DNA of 64,000 bases from Piscinibacter sp. HJYY11 (GTDB taxonomy: Bacteria; Pseudomonadota; Gammaproteobacteria; Burkholderiales; Burkholderiaceae_C), in the NCBI RefSeq assembly GCF_016735515.1, contig NZ_JAERQZ010000001.1, positions 2,406,746-2,470,745 on the forward strand, written 5' to 3'. This document shows, piece after piece, positions 17,619 to 25,335 of this stretch. Numbering within the stretch: the stretch's first letter is position 1; every line of letters begins with the position of its first letter. The position numbers were made by a program, and so were the translations under genes. The notes beneath the pieces were generated by a model that was given only the letters and a program-made list of their open reading frames with translations, was not told where the DNA came from and did not search any database.

Positions 17619-17696
17619 CGGGCCCGAGCGCCCGGCCGCCCGAAGCCGGGCCCGATCCCCTCGGGGGATCGGTTGCGGTACTCCGCAACCGAGGGG
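17619..17696. repeat. Cluster of overlapping hairpins between convergent genes
   Basis: The 99-base gap between two converging genes holds CGGGCCCG twice (17619-17626 and 17647-17654), a hairpin CCGATCCCC-TCG-GGGGATCGG (17652-17672) and another GGTTGCGG-TACT-CCGCAACC (17671-17690). In addition, CCCCTC (17657-17662) can instead pair with GAGGGG (17691-17696) around the second hairpin. There is no T-run, so it is not a standard terminator. It may be a REP-like extragenic element or a Rho-independent-like stop of unusual form. Confidence 0.55.
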
Positions 17697-17702
17697 TCGT
17701 CA

Positions 17703-18935
17703 TCACATCAGGGCGTCGTCCAGCACTTCGATCCAGTGCCGCACCGGCGTGCCGGTGCCGGTCTGGAGGTGCTGGATGCAGCCGATGTTGGCCGAGATGA
17801 TCACTTCTGGTTCGCTGGCCTGCAGGTGGCCGAGCTTGCGGTCGCGCAGCTTCGTGGCGAGCTCGGGTTGCAAGACCGAATAGGTGCCCGCCGAGCCGCA
17901 GCACAGGTGGCTCTCGGCGGAGGCGAGCTGCACGTCGTAGCCGAGGGCCGCGAGGTGCGTCTCGACACCGCCGCGCAGCTGCTGGCCATGCTGCAGCGTG
18001 CACGGCGGGTGGAACACGAGGCGCTTGGCCTTGGGCTTGCGCAGGCGTGTCTTGAGCTTCGGAGCGATGTCTTCGAGCAGCTCGCTCAGGTCTTTGGTGA
18101 GCTCGCTGATGCGCGCGGCCTTGTCGGCATAGGCCGGGTCGGCCGCGAGCGCGTGGCCGTAGTCCTTCACCGTCACGCCGCAGCCCGACGCGTTCATCAC
18201 GATCGCCTCGACCTTGCCGGCGCTCACCAGCGGCCACCACGCATCGATGTTGCGGCGCATGTCGTCGCGGCCACCGTCCACGTCGGCGAGGTGGGTGCGG
18301 ATGGCGCCGCAGCAGCCGGCGTCGTCGGCCACGAGCGTCTGGATGCCGGCCGCATCGAGCACACGGGCGGTCGCGCTGTTGATGTTGGGCATCATCGACG
18401 GCTGCACGCAGCCCATCAGCATCAGCACCTTGCGCGGGTGCTCGCGCGTGGGCCACTGGTGGGCGCGTTCTGCCGGCTTCGGAGGCACCTTGCCCTTCAG
18501 CACCGCCGGCAGCAGCGGGCGCACCATCTGGCCGAGCTTCATCGCCGGCCCGAAGAGCGGCGAGGTTAGGCCCTCCTTCAGCAACCAGCGCACCGCCTTC
18601 TCCTTCGGCGGGCGCGGCACCTTGGCCTCGACGACCTTGCGACCGATGTCGACCAGCTGGCCGTACTGCACGCCCGAAGGACAGGTGCTCTCGCAGTTGC
18701 GGCAGGTGAGGCAGCGGTCCAGGTGCAGCTGCGTGCTCTGCGTGACGGGCTCGCCTTCGAGCACCTGCTTCATCAGGTAGATGCGGCCTCGCGGGCCGTC
18801 GAGCTCGTCGCCCAGCAGCTGGTAGGTCGGGCAGGTGGCGGTGCAGAAGCCGCAGTGCACGCACTTGCGCAGGATGGCTTCGGCCGCGTCGCCGTCGGGC
18901 GTGCCTTTGAATTCGGGCGCAAGCTTCGTCTGCAT
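17703..18935 (-). CDS. glcF: Glycolate oxidase iron-sulfur subunit
   Basis: A 410-residue partner of GlcD/GlcE in oxidation of glycolate to glyoxylate with electrons passed to the quinone pool. Two 4Fe-4S motifs lie in the first 110 residues (CVHCGFCTATCP and CLTCRNCESTCPSG). Two CCG-type domains follow, marked by GCCGAIRTH and LCCGSAGTYS. It starts nine bases after the glcE stop on the same strand, so the two are one operon. No glcD lies beside them. Confidence 0.92.
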   Translation of the reverse strand: MQTKLAPEFKGTPDGDAAEAILRKCVHCGFCTATCPTYQLLGDELDGPRGRIYLMKQVLEGEPVTQSTQLHLDRCLTCRNCESTCPSGVQYGQLVDIGRKVVEAKVPRPPKEKAVRWLLKEGLTSPLFGPAMKLGQMVRPLLPAVLKGKVPPKPAERAHQWPTREHPRKVLMLMGCVQPSMMPNINSATARVLDAAGIQTLVADDAGCCGAIRTHLADVDGGRDDMRRNIDAWWPLVSAGKVEAIVMNASGCGVTVKDYGHALAADPAYADKAARISELTKDLSELLEDIAPKLKTRLRKPKAKRLVFHPPCTLQHGQQLRGGVETHLAALGYDVQLASAESHLCCGSAGTYSVLQPELATKLRDRKLGHLQASEPEVIISANIGCIQHLQTGTGTPVRHWIEVLDDALM

Positions 18936-18944
18936 GGCGTCGGC

Positions 18945-20042
18945 TCAGAGCCCCGGGTACAGACGACCGCGGTTGAACACCGCATCGGGGTCGAATGATT
19001 TCTTCAGCTCGCGGTGGATGCGGTCGAGCGGCGCCTTGAGCGGCGCGAACACACCCGCCTGCTTGTGCTGCGACATGAAGAGCGTGGCATGCCCACCGCC
19101 GCGCAACGCCGCCTCGCGCACCTTGGCGCCCGAGGCCGAGGTGCACAGCCAGCGTTGCGCGCCGTGCCACTCGATGAGCTGCTCGCCCGGCAGGATGAGC
19201 GGCTTGGCAGTGGGCGGCAGCGAGACGCGCCACAACGACACCGTGCCGCCGTTCACCGCCGCCTGGGCTTTGGTGAAGTATTCGTCGGTGTGGTGGCGCA
19301 GGCCGTTCCAGAAGGGGCTGGCGAGCGCCGGGTCGATCACCTCGCCGCCCATCGTCGCGATGGCGGACTGCACCGCCGCGAGCGCGCCGCGCAGGCGCAC
19401 GAGCAGCGTGCCGTCCCACCAGGCGCTGGCGTTGAGGGGCAGCGGCTGCGCGCCCCAGCGGTTGAGCTGGTCGAGCGCAGCCACCTGGTCCATCTGGAAA
19501 CGCAGCGTGGCGGTGGCCGGCGCGATCGGCAGCACCTTGAGCGAGACCTCGAGGATGACGCCCAGCGTGCCCATCGATCCCGCCAGCAGGCGCGACACGT
19601 CGTAGCCCGCCACGTTCTTCATCACCTGGCCGCCGAAGCTGAGCACCTCGGCCTTGCCGTTGAGCATGGAAGCGCCGAGCACGTAATCGCGCACCGCACC
19701 CACCGACGCACGCGACGGGCCCGAGAGCCCCGCGGCCACCATCCCGCCCACCGTGCCGCCCGCCATGAAATGCGGCGGCTCGAAAGGCAGGCACTGGCCA
19801 CATTCGGCGAGCGTGGCCTCCAGTTCGGCGAGCGGCGTGCCGGCCCGCGCGGTGACGACGAGCTCGCTCGGCTCGTAGCTCGAGATGCCGCTCAGTTCGC
19901 GCAGGTGCAAGGGCTCGCCTTGCGCGGCCTCGCCATAGAAACTCTTGGTGCCGCCGCCGCGGATGTCGAGGTGACGGCCGTCGTGGCGGGCCGCTTGCAC
20001 CTGGTCGATCAGGCGCTGCAGGGCGGGGTCGTGGTCGTTCAT
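18945..20042 (-). CDS. glcE: Glycolate oxidase FAD-binding subunit
   Basis: A 365-residue flavoprotein subunit of the glycolate oxidase complex. It shows the PCMH-type FAD-binding pattern: DIRGGGTKSFYG near the N terminus, VVTARAGTPLAELEATLAE, and HFMAGGTVGGMVAAGLSGPSR around residues 95-115. The C-terminal motif RLYPGL is usual for GlcE. The start at 20042 fits the domain better than one 18 bases upstream. Directly upstream (40 bases) is an acyltransferase gene rather than the expected glcD. Confidence 0.9.
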   Translation of the reverse strand: MNDHDPALQRLIDQVQAARHDGRHLDIRGGGTKSFYGEAAQGEPLHLRELSGISSYEPSELVVTARAGTPLAELEATLAECGQCLPFEPPHFMAGGTVGGMVAAGLSGPSRASVGAVRDYVLGASMLNGKAEVLSFGGQVMKNVAGYDVSRLLAGSMGTLGVILEVSLKVLPIAPATATLRFQMDQVAALDQLNRWGAQPLPLNASAWWDGTLLVRLRGALAAVQSAIATMGGEVIDPALASPFWNGLRHHTDEYFTKAQAAVNGGTVSLWRVSLPPTAKPLILPGEQLIEWHGAQRWLCTSASGAKVREAALRGGGHATLFMSQHKQAGVFAPLKAPLDRIHRELKKSFDPDAVFNRGRLYPGL

Positions 20043-20082
20043 GGGCCCCGCCATTCTCACCGACGCGGCCTTCCCCTCGTCG

Positions 20083-21219
20083 TCAGCGGGAGGACCAGGC
20101 CGACTGCCTCGCGATTGGTGGGCGCCCGCGCTTCAGAAAACCCAGCAGCGGGCGTTCGACGGCGACGTAGAGCGCACAGCCCACCAGCACCGAAAGGCCC
20201 AGCACCACGATCCAGAACGCACGGCCGGGCATGAGGTCGGCCAGGCCCAGCTCTCGGGCGAACCGCAGCGCGTAGGTCTGCACGTGCCAGTGGATGAGGT
20301 AGATGGAGTACGAGGCATCGCCGATGAAGGTCATCCACCGTGGCAGCCTGCCAAACGCACCGTGGCGCTCGAGCGCACAGCCTCCGGCGATGACGAGGAC
20401 GAACGACAGCAGCCAGGTCATCTCGGCCGCGACGCGCGTCGGGTCGGGCTCGGGAAATGCCGTCGTGCCCCACAGGAACAGCACGGCGCCGCCGGCGAAT
20501 GCAAACCTCGCCAGCGTGAGGCCCAGGCGCGGCGCCATCCAGAAGGCCAGCATGCCGGCCAGGAAGAAGAGGTTGTTGACACCGAGGAGCACGTCCCGCA
20601 CACCCTGGACGTTGTCCTGGATCTCCCACAGGCAAAGACAGCACAGGAACCATGTCGCCAGCACCAGGACGCCCAGCCGGCGGTGCAGGATGGCCAGCGC
20701 GAACAGCAGGTAGAAGAACACTTCGTGGAACAACGTCCACGCCTGGCCCACGACCGACCGCGAGGTGTCGAGCTTCAACAGGAGCACCTGCGACAGCCAA
20801 CTGGTGGCCGACGACACATCGGCCAGGCCGTTGGCGCCCTTCAGGTGGATGCCCGCCGCCACGAGGGCGAGCACGATCCAGTAGAGGGGGTAGATGCGCA
20901 CGGCGCGCTTGTGCAGATAAGTGCCCAAGCGGCTGGGGCGCCCCACGTCTGCGGCATGGGCATAGAGGATGATGAAGCCGCTCAGCGCGAAGAAGAACTG
21001 GACACCCAGGTGCCCATGCCGCGCGACATCCCAGAAGGGACGGCCGAGCGCGGGCAGTTCCCGGGCGATCTGCTGGGACAGGTGGTATGCCGCCACGGCG
21101 AGCGCAGCCATGCCGCGCGCGAGCTGGAGCAGCTCGATCGTCTGGCGCGCCTCGGCCTCAGGCCCTGCGACGTTGTCGGTGCCGCCTCGTGGACGGTCAC
21201 TCGTTGTTCTCTCCCTCAT
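20083..21219 (-). CDS. Acyltransferase 3 family membrane protein
   Basis: 378 residues with about ten membrane helices and the acyltransferase 3 hallmarks: ARGMAALAVAAYHL (conserved R and H), HGHLGVQFFFALSGFII, and YLHKRAVRIYPLYWI. The late block FIGDASYSIYLIHWHVQ matches the family end. Such enzymes O-acetylate or succinylate lipopolysaccharide, capsule or exopolysaccharide; the acceptor here is unknown. The start at 21219 is the first Met consistent with the domain, and no strong ribosome site is visible. It sits 40 bases upstream of glcE in the same direction and faces the palindrome-controlled HTH gene. Confidence 0.87.
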   Translation of the reverse strand: MRERTTSDRPRGGTDNVAGPEAEARQTIELLQLARGMAALAVAAYHLSQQIARELPALGRPFWDVARHGHLGVQFFFALSGFIILYAHAADVGRPSRLGTYLHKRAVRIYPLYWIVLALVAAGIHLKGANGLADVSSATSWLSQVLLLKLDTSRSVVGQAWTLFHEVFFYLLFALAILHRRLGVLVLATWFLCCLCLWEIQDNVQGVRDVLLGVNNLFFLAGMLAFWMAPRLGLTLARFAFAGGAVLFLWGTTAFPEPDPTRVAAEMTWLLSFVLVIAGGCALERHGAFGRLPRWMTFIGDASYSIYLIHWHVQTYALRFARELGLADLMPGRAFWIVVLGLSVLVGCALYVAVERPLLGFLKRGRPPIARQSAWSSR

Positions 21220-21305
21220 GTGAGGCGGCAGGATACCCACCGCCTCCCAGCGCCGCCAGCACACCATTGGGGGAGGATGCCGCGGGACAAAGACGCCTCT
21301 CGCTC

Positions 21306-21349
21306 GTCAACATATGTTGACAGGCGGATGAGCGTCAACAATCATTGAC
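21306..21349. promoter_or_regulatory. Pair of palindromic operators overlapping a promoter
   Basis: GTCAACATATGTTGAC (21306-21321) is a perfect 16-base palindrome. A second, slightly imperfect copy, GTCAACAATCATTGAC, lies at 21334-21349, with centres 28 bases apart. A -35 TTGACA (21317-21322) begins in the first copy, and a -10-like AATCAT (21340-21345) lies inside the second, with 17 bases between. A dimeric repressor bound here would block transcription of the HTH gene at 21353, which is its likely author. Confidence 0.65.
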
Positions 21350-21352
21350 GAC

Positions 21353-21559
21353 ATGGACCTGACCCGACACCTTCCCCACCCCGATCACGTCGCCGAGGCG
21401 CTGGCCGCCGTGGTGGCGCTGCGGCAGTTCGCCGACCAGTACGAGGCACGTGCCGTCACGCTGGCGTTGAAACAAGGTTGGTCATGGGCCCAGATCGCCG
21501 AAGCGCTCGGCGTCACCAAGCAGGCGGCCCACCGGCGCCTGTCGCATCTCCATCGCTGA
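21353..21559 (+). CDS. Small helix-turn-helix protein, probable autorepressor
   Basis: A 68-residue protein whose C-terminal half is a helix-turn-helix (GWSWAQIAEALGVTKQAAHR). The N-terminal half is a helical segment that could dimerise. It has no ribosome binding site, and the predicted promoter places the RNA start within a base or two of the ATG, suggesting a leaderless message. The palindromic pair just upstream is a likely binding site. It is followed 19 bases later by an orphan Clp N-domain gene with a GGGAG site. Similar small HTH proteins beside Clp N-domain proteins are known, chiefly from actinobacteria. Confidence 0.78.
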   Translation: MDLTRHLPHPDHVAEALAAVVALRQFADQYEARAVTLALKQGWSWAQIAEALGVTKQAAHRRLSHLHR

Positions 21560-21578
21560 TCCATCTGCAGGGAGCGCC

Positions 21579-22082
21579 ATGTTCACGACATTGAAGGTCA
21601 GGTGGCAGGACATGCGCACGATCGCGCGCCTGTGCACCGCTGCTGAAAACATCGCCCGCGCCGAGCCGGGCTCCGAGCACCTCGTGCTCGCCTCGCTCGA
21701 GCTGCCCGACGGCTCGTCGCGCGAGGTGTTTGCGCGCCTGGGGCTCAGCCGCGAGGCGTTTGCCGAGGCCATCCAGGCGCAGTTCACCGACGCGCTGGGC
21801 AGCGTGGGCTTGAACGTGCCGCCCAGCGAGCCCGAGGTGGCAAACAGTGCCAAGGCACGCGGCATGCTGTACCGTGCTGCGCCCTCGGGCCAGGCCTTGA
21901 TCCAGCGGCTGGTGCACATGCCCCGGCGCCAGGCACGCCAGCCGCTCGCCGGCGCCGACATCCTGCTTGCCGTGGCGGAAGAGCAGTTCTCGATTGCCGC
22001 GCGTGCCTTTGCACGCCTGGGCATCCGCCGCGAGCAACTCGCCGCGGCCGCCACCCAAGCCCTCGAGGGCCAGCCCGCATGA
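21579..22082 (+). CDS. Orphan Clp N-terminal (double-repeat) domain protein
   Basis: 167 residues with the two-repeat Clp_N fold and nothing else. Repeat one centres on GSEHLVLASLELPDGSSREVFARLGL (about 31-57), and repeat two on PLAGADILLAVAEEQFSIAARAFARLGI (about 120-147). There is no AAA+ module, so it cannot unfold proteins alone. In ClpA/ClpC this domain binds adaptors and substrates, so the protein may act as an adaptor, decoy or sensor. Its stop overlaps the start of the nuclease gene by four bases (ATGA), implying coupled translation. Confidence 0.8.
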   Translation: MFTTLKVRWQDMRTIARLCTAAENIARAEPGSEHLVLASLELPDGSSREVFARLGLSREAFAEAIQAQFTDALGSVGLNVPPSEPEVANSAKARGMLYRAAPSGQALIQRLVHMPRRQARQPLAGADILLAVAEEQFSIAARAFARLGIRREQLAAAATQALEGQPA

Positions 22083-23023
22083 CGACCACACCGCAGTCCT
22101 GGCGCCCGCTCGACCCCGACTACGGCAACCGCCCTGGCTACGACGCCGGCTTCCTCGACGTGACCGTGCCACTGCCCACGCTTGCGTCGTCGATGCGGGG
22201 TCTCGCGAGCGTGCCGCTGCTGCCCTACCAGCACTTCAGCATCCTGATGAACCCGTCGCGGCGCCTGGCCTTCTGGACCGCCGTCAACATCGACGGACGC
22301 CAGGAGCGCCACCTCGGCCAGCGCCAGCCCGACGAATGGTGGTTTGACGAACGCCAGGGCCTCACGCCGCCGATCACCGCCGAGTTGCAGATCGGCAACA
22401 CCTTCTACAAGGGCTCGGGCTTCCAGCGCGGCCACCTCGTGCGCCGCCTCGACCCGGCCTGGGGCGAGACCGACGCGCAATCCGGCCGCGGCGAAGCCGA
22501 CACCTTCCACTGGACCAACTGCTCGCCACAGATGCCCGAGCTCAACACCGGCTGGTGGCTGCAGGTCGAAGACCACGTGCTGCAGACGGCCAACGCGCAC
22601 GACCACAAGGTGTCGGTCTTCTCGGGCTGTCTCTTCACCGACGAGGACCCGCTCTACCGCGGCGTGCAGATCCCGCTCGCCTTCTGGAAGGTGATCGCGT
22701 GGACGGTCGTCGACGCGGGCACGCAGGCGCTGCGCTCGCTGGCCTTCCTCGTGAAGCAGGACGAAGCGGTGGCCGCGCTGATCAAGAAGCGCGGCATGAA
22801 GCCGCAGGCCACCACGTTCGACGACGTGCCCGAGCCGATCCAGGGTTACCAGACGACGGTAGCCGAGCTCTCGCGCCTCACGCACTGCGGCTTCGGCGAC
22901 CTGGCGCGGGCCGACGTCGACGTCTACGCCCGCCGCCGCACCACGCGCCTTGCGCCGCAGGTGTTCAACACGATCGACACCTACCGCCCGCTCGGCCGCC
23001 CCGCCGATCTCTTCACGCAGTGA
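22079..23023 (+). CDS. DNA/RNA non-specific endonuclease, no signal peptide
   Basis: A 314-residue beta-beta-alpha-metal nuclease related to Serratia nuclease and NucA. The catalytic centre is intact: R117-G118-H119 in GFQRGHLVRR (where DRGH is usual), metal-ligand N147 in HWTNCSPQ, and E164 in WWLQVEDHV. Most relatives are secreted, yet this N terminus (TTTPQSWRPLDPDYGN) has no signal sequence or membrane segment, so an active enzyme would stay in the cytoplasm or leave by another route. It is the last gene of the HTH - Clp_N - nuclease unit and converges on a RidA gene three bases away. Confidence 0.87.
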   Translation: MTTTPQSWRPLDPDYGNRPGYDAGFLDVTVPLPTLASSMRGLASVPLLPYQHFSILMNPSRRLAFWTAVNIDGRQERHLGQRQPDEWWFDERQGLTPPITAELQIGNTFYKGSGFQRGHLVRRLDPAWGETDAQSGRGEADTFHWTNCSPQMPELNTGWWLQVEDHVLQTANAHDHKVSVFSGCLFTDEDPLYRGVQIPLAFWKVIAWTVVDAGTQALRSLAFLVKQDEAVAALIKKRGMKPQATTFDDVPEPIQGYQTTVAELSRLTHCGFGDLARADVDVYARRRTTRLAPQVFNTIDTYRPLGRPADLFTQ

Positions 23024-23026
23024 CGG

Positions 23027-23449
23027 TCAGGCGGTGACGGGCTGGCGCTGGATCGCGGTGGCCTCGATCTCGATCAGCATACCGTCGAGCGCGAGCCGCG
23101 GCACCGGCACCAGCGTGCACGCGGGCTTGAGTGCCGGGCCCCACACGCGGTCGAATTCCTCGCCGATCATGTGCAGCTTCTCCTCGGTGTGGTCGACCAC
23201 GAGGACGAGCGTGCGCGCCACGTCGCCCGGCGCCACGCCGGCGGCCGCGAGTGCGGCCAGCATGTTGTCGATGGCCTGGCGGAGCTGCTCGCGAAACGTC
23301 GGCAGCAGCCGGCCTTCGCGGTCTTCACCACCCTGGCCCGACGCCAGCACGAGGCGCAAGGCCTCGCCCTCGGCAACGGCCACGTGCGAGTAGCCGTTGG
23401 GCACCGGGTCGTACAGCGCGGGTGGGTTGATCAACTGAATCAGGTTCAT
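23027..23449 (-). CDS. RidA (YjgF/YER057c/UK114) family protein
   Basis: A 140-residue single-domain trimeric enzyme or binding protein of the Rid superfamily. RidA members hydrolyse reactive enamine/imine intermediates; other subfamilies have other roles. It shows the family pattern LVLASGQGG near residue 40 and TLVLVVDHTEEKL in the middle. The usual C-terminal arginine motif appears to be altered (LALDGMLIEIEATA), so this may be one of the Rid1-7 groups without canonical activity. ATG 23449 is used because the upstream extension is unlike the family. It is divergent from a LysR regulator, its probable controller. Confidence 0.85.
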   Translation of the reverse strand: MNLIQLINPPALYDPVPNGYSHVAVAEGEALRLVLASGQGGEDREGRLLPTFREQLRQAIDNMLAALAAAGVAPGDVARTLVLVVDHTEEKLHMIGEEFDRVWGPALKPACTLVPVPRLALDGMLIEIEATAIQRQPVTA

Positions 23450-23529
23450 CTTCGAACGCTCCAGGGTTGAGGGGATGAGCTGCACGATAGGAGCTTGACA
23501 GCGGCGCGACAAACGATGATTTTTCGGCC

Positions 23530-24453
23530 ATGGCTGAATCTGATTCATCTGTTGCCCGACCGGTCCGGCGCCTGCCGTCGCTGCACGCGCTGCGCGCCTT
23601 CGAAGCGGCCGCCGCGCACATGAGCTTCCTGCGCGCGGCTGCCGAACTCTCGCTCACGCCCACCGCGATCAGCCACCAGGTGAAGTCGCTCGAAGAAACA
23701 CTCGGCTGCGCCCTCTTCGTGCGGCTGCCGCGCCGGCTCGAGCTCACCCCGGCCGGGCAACGCCTGCACCAGGCGGTGACGGAAGGGCTCGACGCCATCG
23801 CGGCCGGGCTCGCTGCACTGCGGCGCGAGGCCGCCGGCCAGATGGTCACGCTCACCACCAACACCGCGTTTGCCGCGCGCTGGCTGCTGCCACGCATGGC
23901 GGCCCTGCGCGCCGCCTGCCCCGACATCGACCTGCGCCTCAACGCCACCGAAGCAGTGGCCGACCTGGCGCGTGGCGATGCCGACCTGGCCATCCGCTAT
24001 GGCGACGGCCGCTGGCCCCGCCTCGCGGTGCAACGCCTGCGCCTCGAGCACTACGCGCCGATGTGCAGCCCGCTGCTCGGCCTGCGCCGGCCGGGCGAGC
24101 TGGCGCGTCACAAGCTCGTGCACTTCGACTGGCAGCCCCACGCGAAAGCCCCCGCCACGTGGGAGCGCTGGTACCGCGAAGCCGGCCTGCGCCGCCCGTC
24201 GGCCCCACCCACGCTGTCGTTTTCGGACGAGACCCACGCCGTGCTAGCCGTGCTGGGCGGCCAGGGCGTGGGCCTGCTCAGCACCACGCTGCTCGCCGAC
24301 GAGTTGCGCAGCGGCGCGCTGGTGCAACCCTTCGGGCCGACGCTTGCCACCGGCGCCTATCACCTGGTGGCCTTGCCGGGGCGCGAACGCGAGCCAGCGG
24401 TCCGCGCGGTGTGGCAGTGGTTCGTGGCGAACTTGCAGGACGCCGGAGCGTGA
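23530..24453 (+). CDS. LysR family regulator, GcvA-like
   Basis: 307 residues. The winged HTH (about 15-75) reads LPSLHALRAFEAAAAHMSFL, then ISHQVKSLEETLG, a pattern typical of the GcvA branch. The effector domain includes TNTAFAARWLLPRM and GDADLAIRYGDGRW, also characteristic. It is divergent from the RidA-family gene with an 80-base shared gap, so it probably regulates it. Effector unknown. Confidence 0.9.
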   Translation: MAESDSSVARPVRRLPSLHALRAFEAAAAHMSFLRAAAELSLTPTAISHQVKSLEETLGCALFVRLPRRLELTPAGQRLHQAVTEGLDAIAAGLAALRREAAGQMVTLTTNTAFAARWLLPRMAALRAACPDIDLRLNATEAVADLARGDADLAIRYGDGRWPRLAVQRLRLEHYAPMCSPLLGLRRPGELARHKLVHFDWQPHAKAPATWERWYREAGLRRPSAPPTLSFSDETHAVLAVLGGQGVGLLSTTLLADELRSGALVQPFGPTLATGAYHLVALPGREREPAVRAVWQWFVANLQDAGA

Positions 24454-24459
24454 GACGGG

Positions 24460-25221
24460 TCAGTCGCGGTCGACCGACGGCCCTTGCGTCTGGCGCCGCA
24501 GCCCGTCGAGGTCGAGCACCCGCAGCCCGCCGTATTCGATGCGGATCAGCCCGAGCGCCTGCAGCGCGTGCAGGGCTTCGTTCACCCGCTGGCGTGACAG
24601 GCCCACCAGGTAGCCCAACTCCTGCTGCGTGATGCGCAGCAGCGTGCCCACGCCCGGGTACAGCGTGGGATGGAAGAGCGCCGCGAGGCTGCGCGCGACC
24701 TTCACGTCGGGGTCGTTCAGCCGGTCGATCTCGCGTGCGGCGATGAACTGGCCGAGCCGCTCGTTGAGCTGGTTCATCACGAAGCGGTTGAACGGGATGC
24801 TGCGGTCGATGAGCCAGTGGAAGGTGTCGACCGAGATCCCGGCCACCACGCTCTTGCGCAAGGCCTGGATGTTGTAGCGGTAGAGCTCGCGCTTGAGCAC
24901 CGTGCCTTCGCCGAACCAGCCGCCGGGCGGCACGCCGGTGAAGGTGATGGGCATGCCGGTCGCCGAGTCGTTGCTCATCTTGAGCAGGCCATCGATGACG
25001 CCGAACCAGTAGGTCACCGGGCGGCCGATGCGGCTCACCAGCTCGCCGGTGTCGACGTTCACCACCCTGAGATCGGCCACGGCACGCGCGTGTTCATCGG
25101 CTTGCAGGGTCTTGAGCCAGGGGATGTCGGCCAGCTCCGCAGCCGTGGGCACACGTGCGCGTGTGTGCAGCGGCGTGGAGCTGGGAGCCAAGACCTCGGG
25201 TGCACGTCGCATCTTTTCCAT
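24460..25221 (-). CDS. CRP/FNR family regulator without cysteines
   Basis: 253 residues. A cyclic nucleotide-binding-like domain (about 40-150; PPGGWFGEGTVLKRELYRYN is the region equivalent to the cAMP pocket) is followed by a C-terminal HTH (about 180-235; ITQQELGYLVGLSRQRVNEAL). There is no cysteine in the protein, which rules out an FNR-type iron-sulfur switch. It is transcribed away from the acid-uptake operon. A 5-6-5 dyad with CRP geometry lies between them, so it most likely controls that operon. Ligand unknown. Confidence 0.88.
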   Translation of the reverse strand: MEKMRRAPEVLAPSSTPLHTRARVPTAAELADIPWLKTLQADEHARAVADLRVVNVDTGELVSRIGRPVTYWFGVIDGLLKMSNDSATGMPITFTGVPPGGWFGEGTVLKRELYRYNIQALRKSVVAGISVDTFHWLIDRSIPFNRFVMNQLNERLGQFIAAREIDRLNDPDVKVARSLAALFHPTLYPGVGTLLRITQQELGYLVGLSRQRVNEALHALQALGLIRIEYGGLRVLDLDGLRRQTQGPSVDRD

Positions 25222-25255
25222 TGCGGGAAAGAACCAAGGGGGGAGTCCCTAGGAT

Positions 25256-25271
25256 TGTCGTCAGAACGACA
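25256..25271. promoter_or_regulatory. CRP-like dyad upstream of the acid-uptake operon
   Basis: TGTCG-TCAGAA-CGACA is a perfect five-base inverted repeat with the six-base spacer used by CRP/FNR proteins. It sits 64 bases before the ligase start and 35 bases from the start of the divergent CRP-like gene. Assignment to that regulator is inference. Confidence 0.5.
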
Positions 25272-25335
25272 TCTTGGCGTCAAACCTGCTCCTACATTCG
25301 CGGCACACACCCACTCCGCGAGAGACGAGGTTGCC

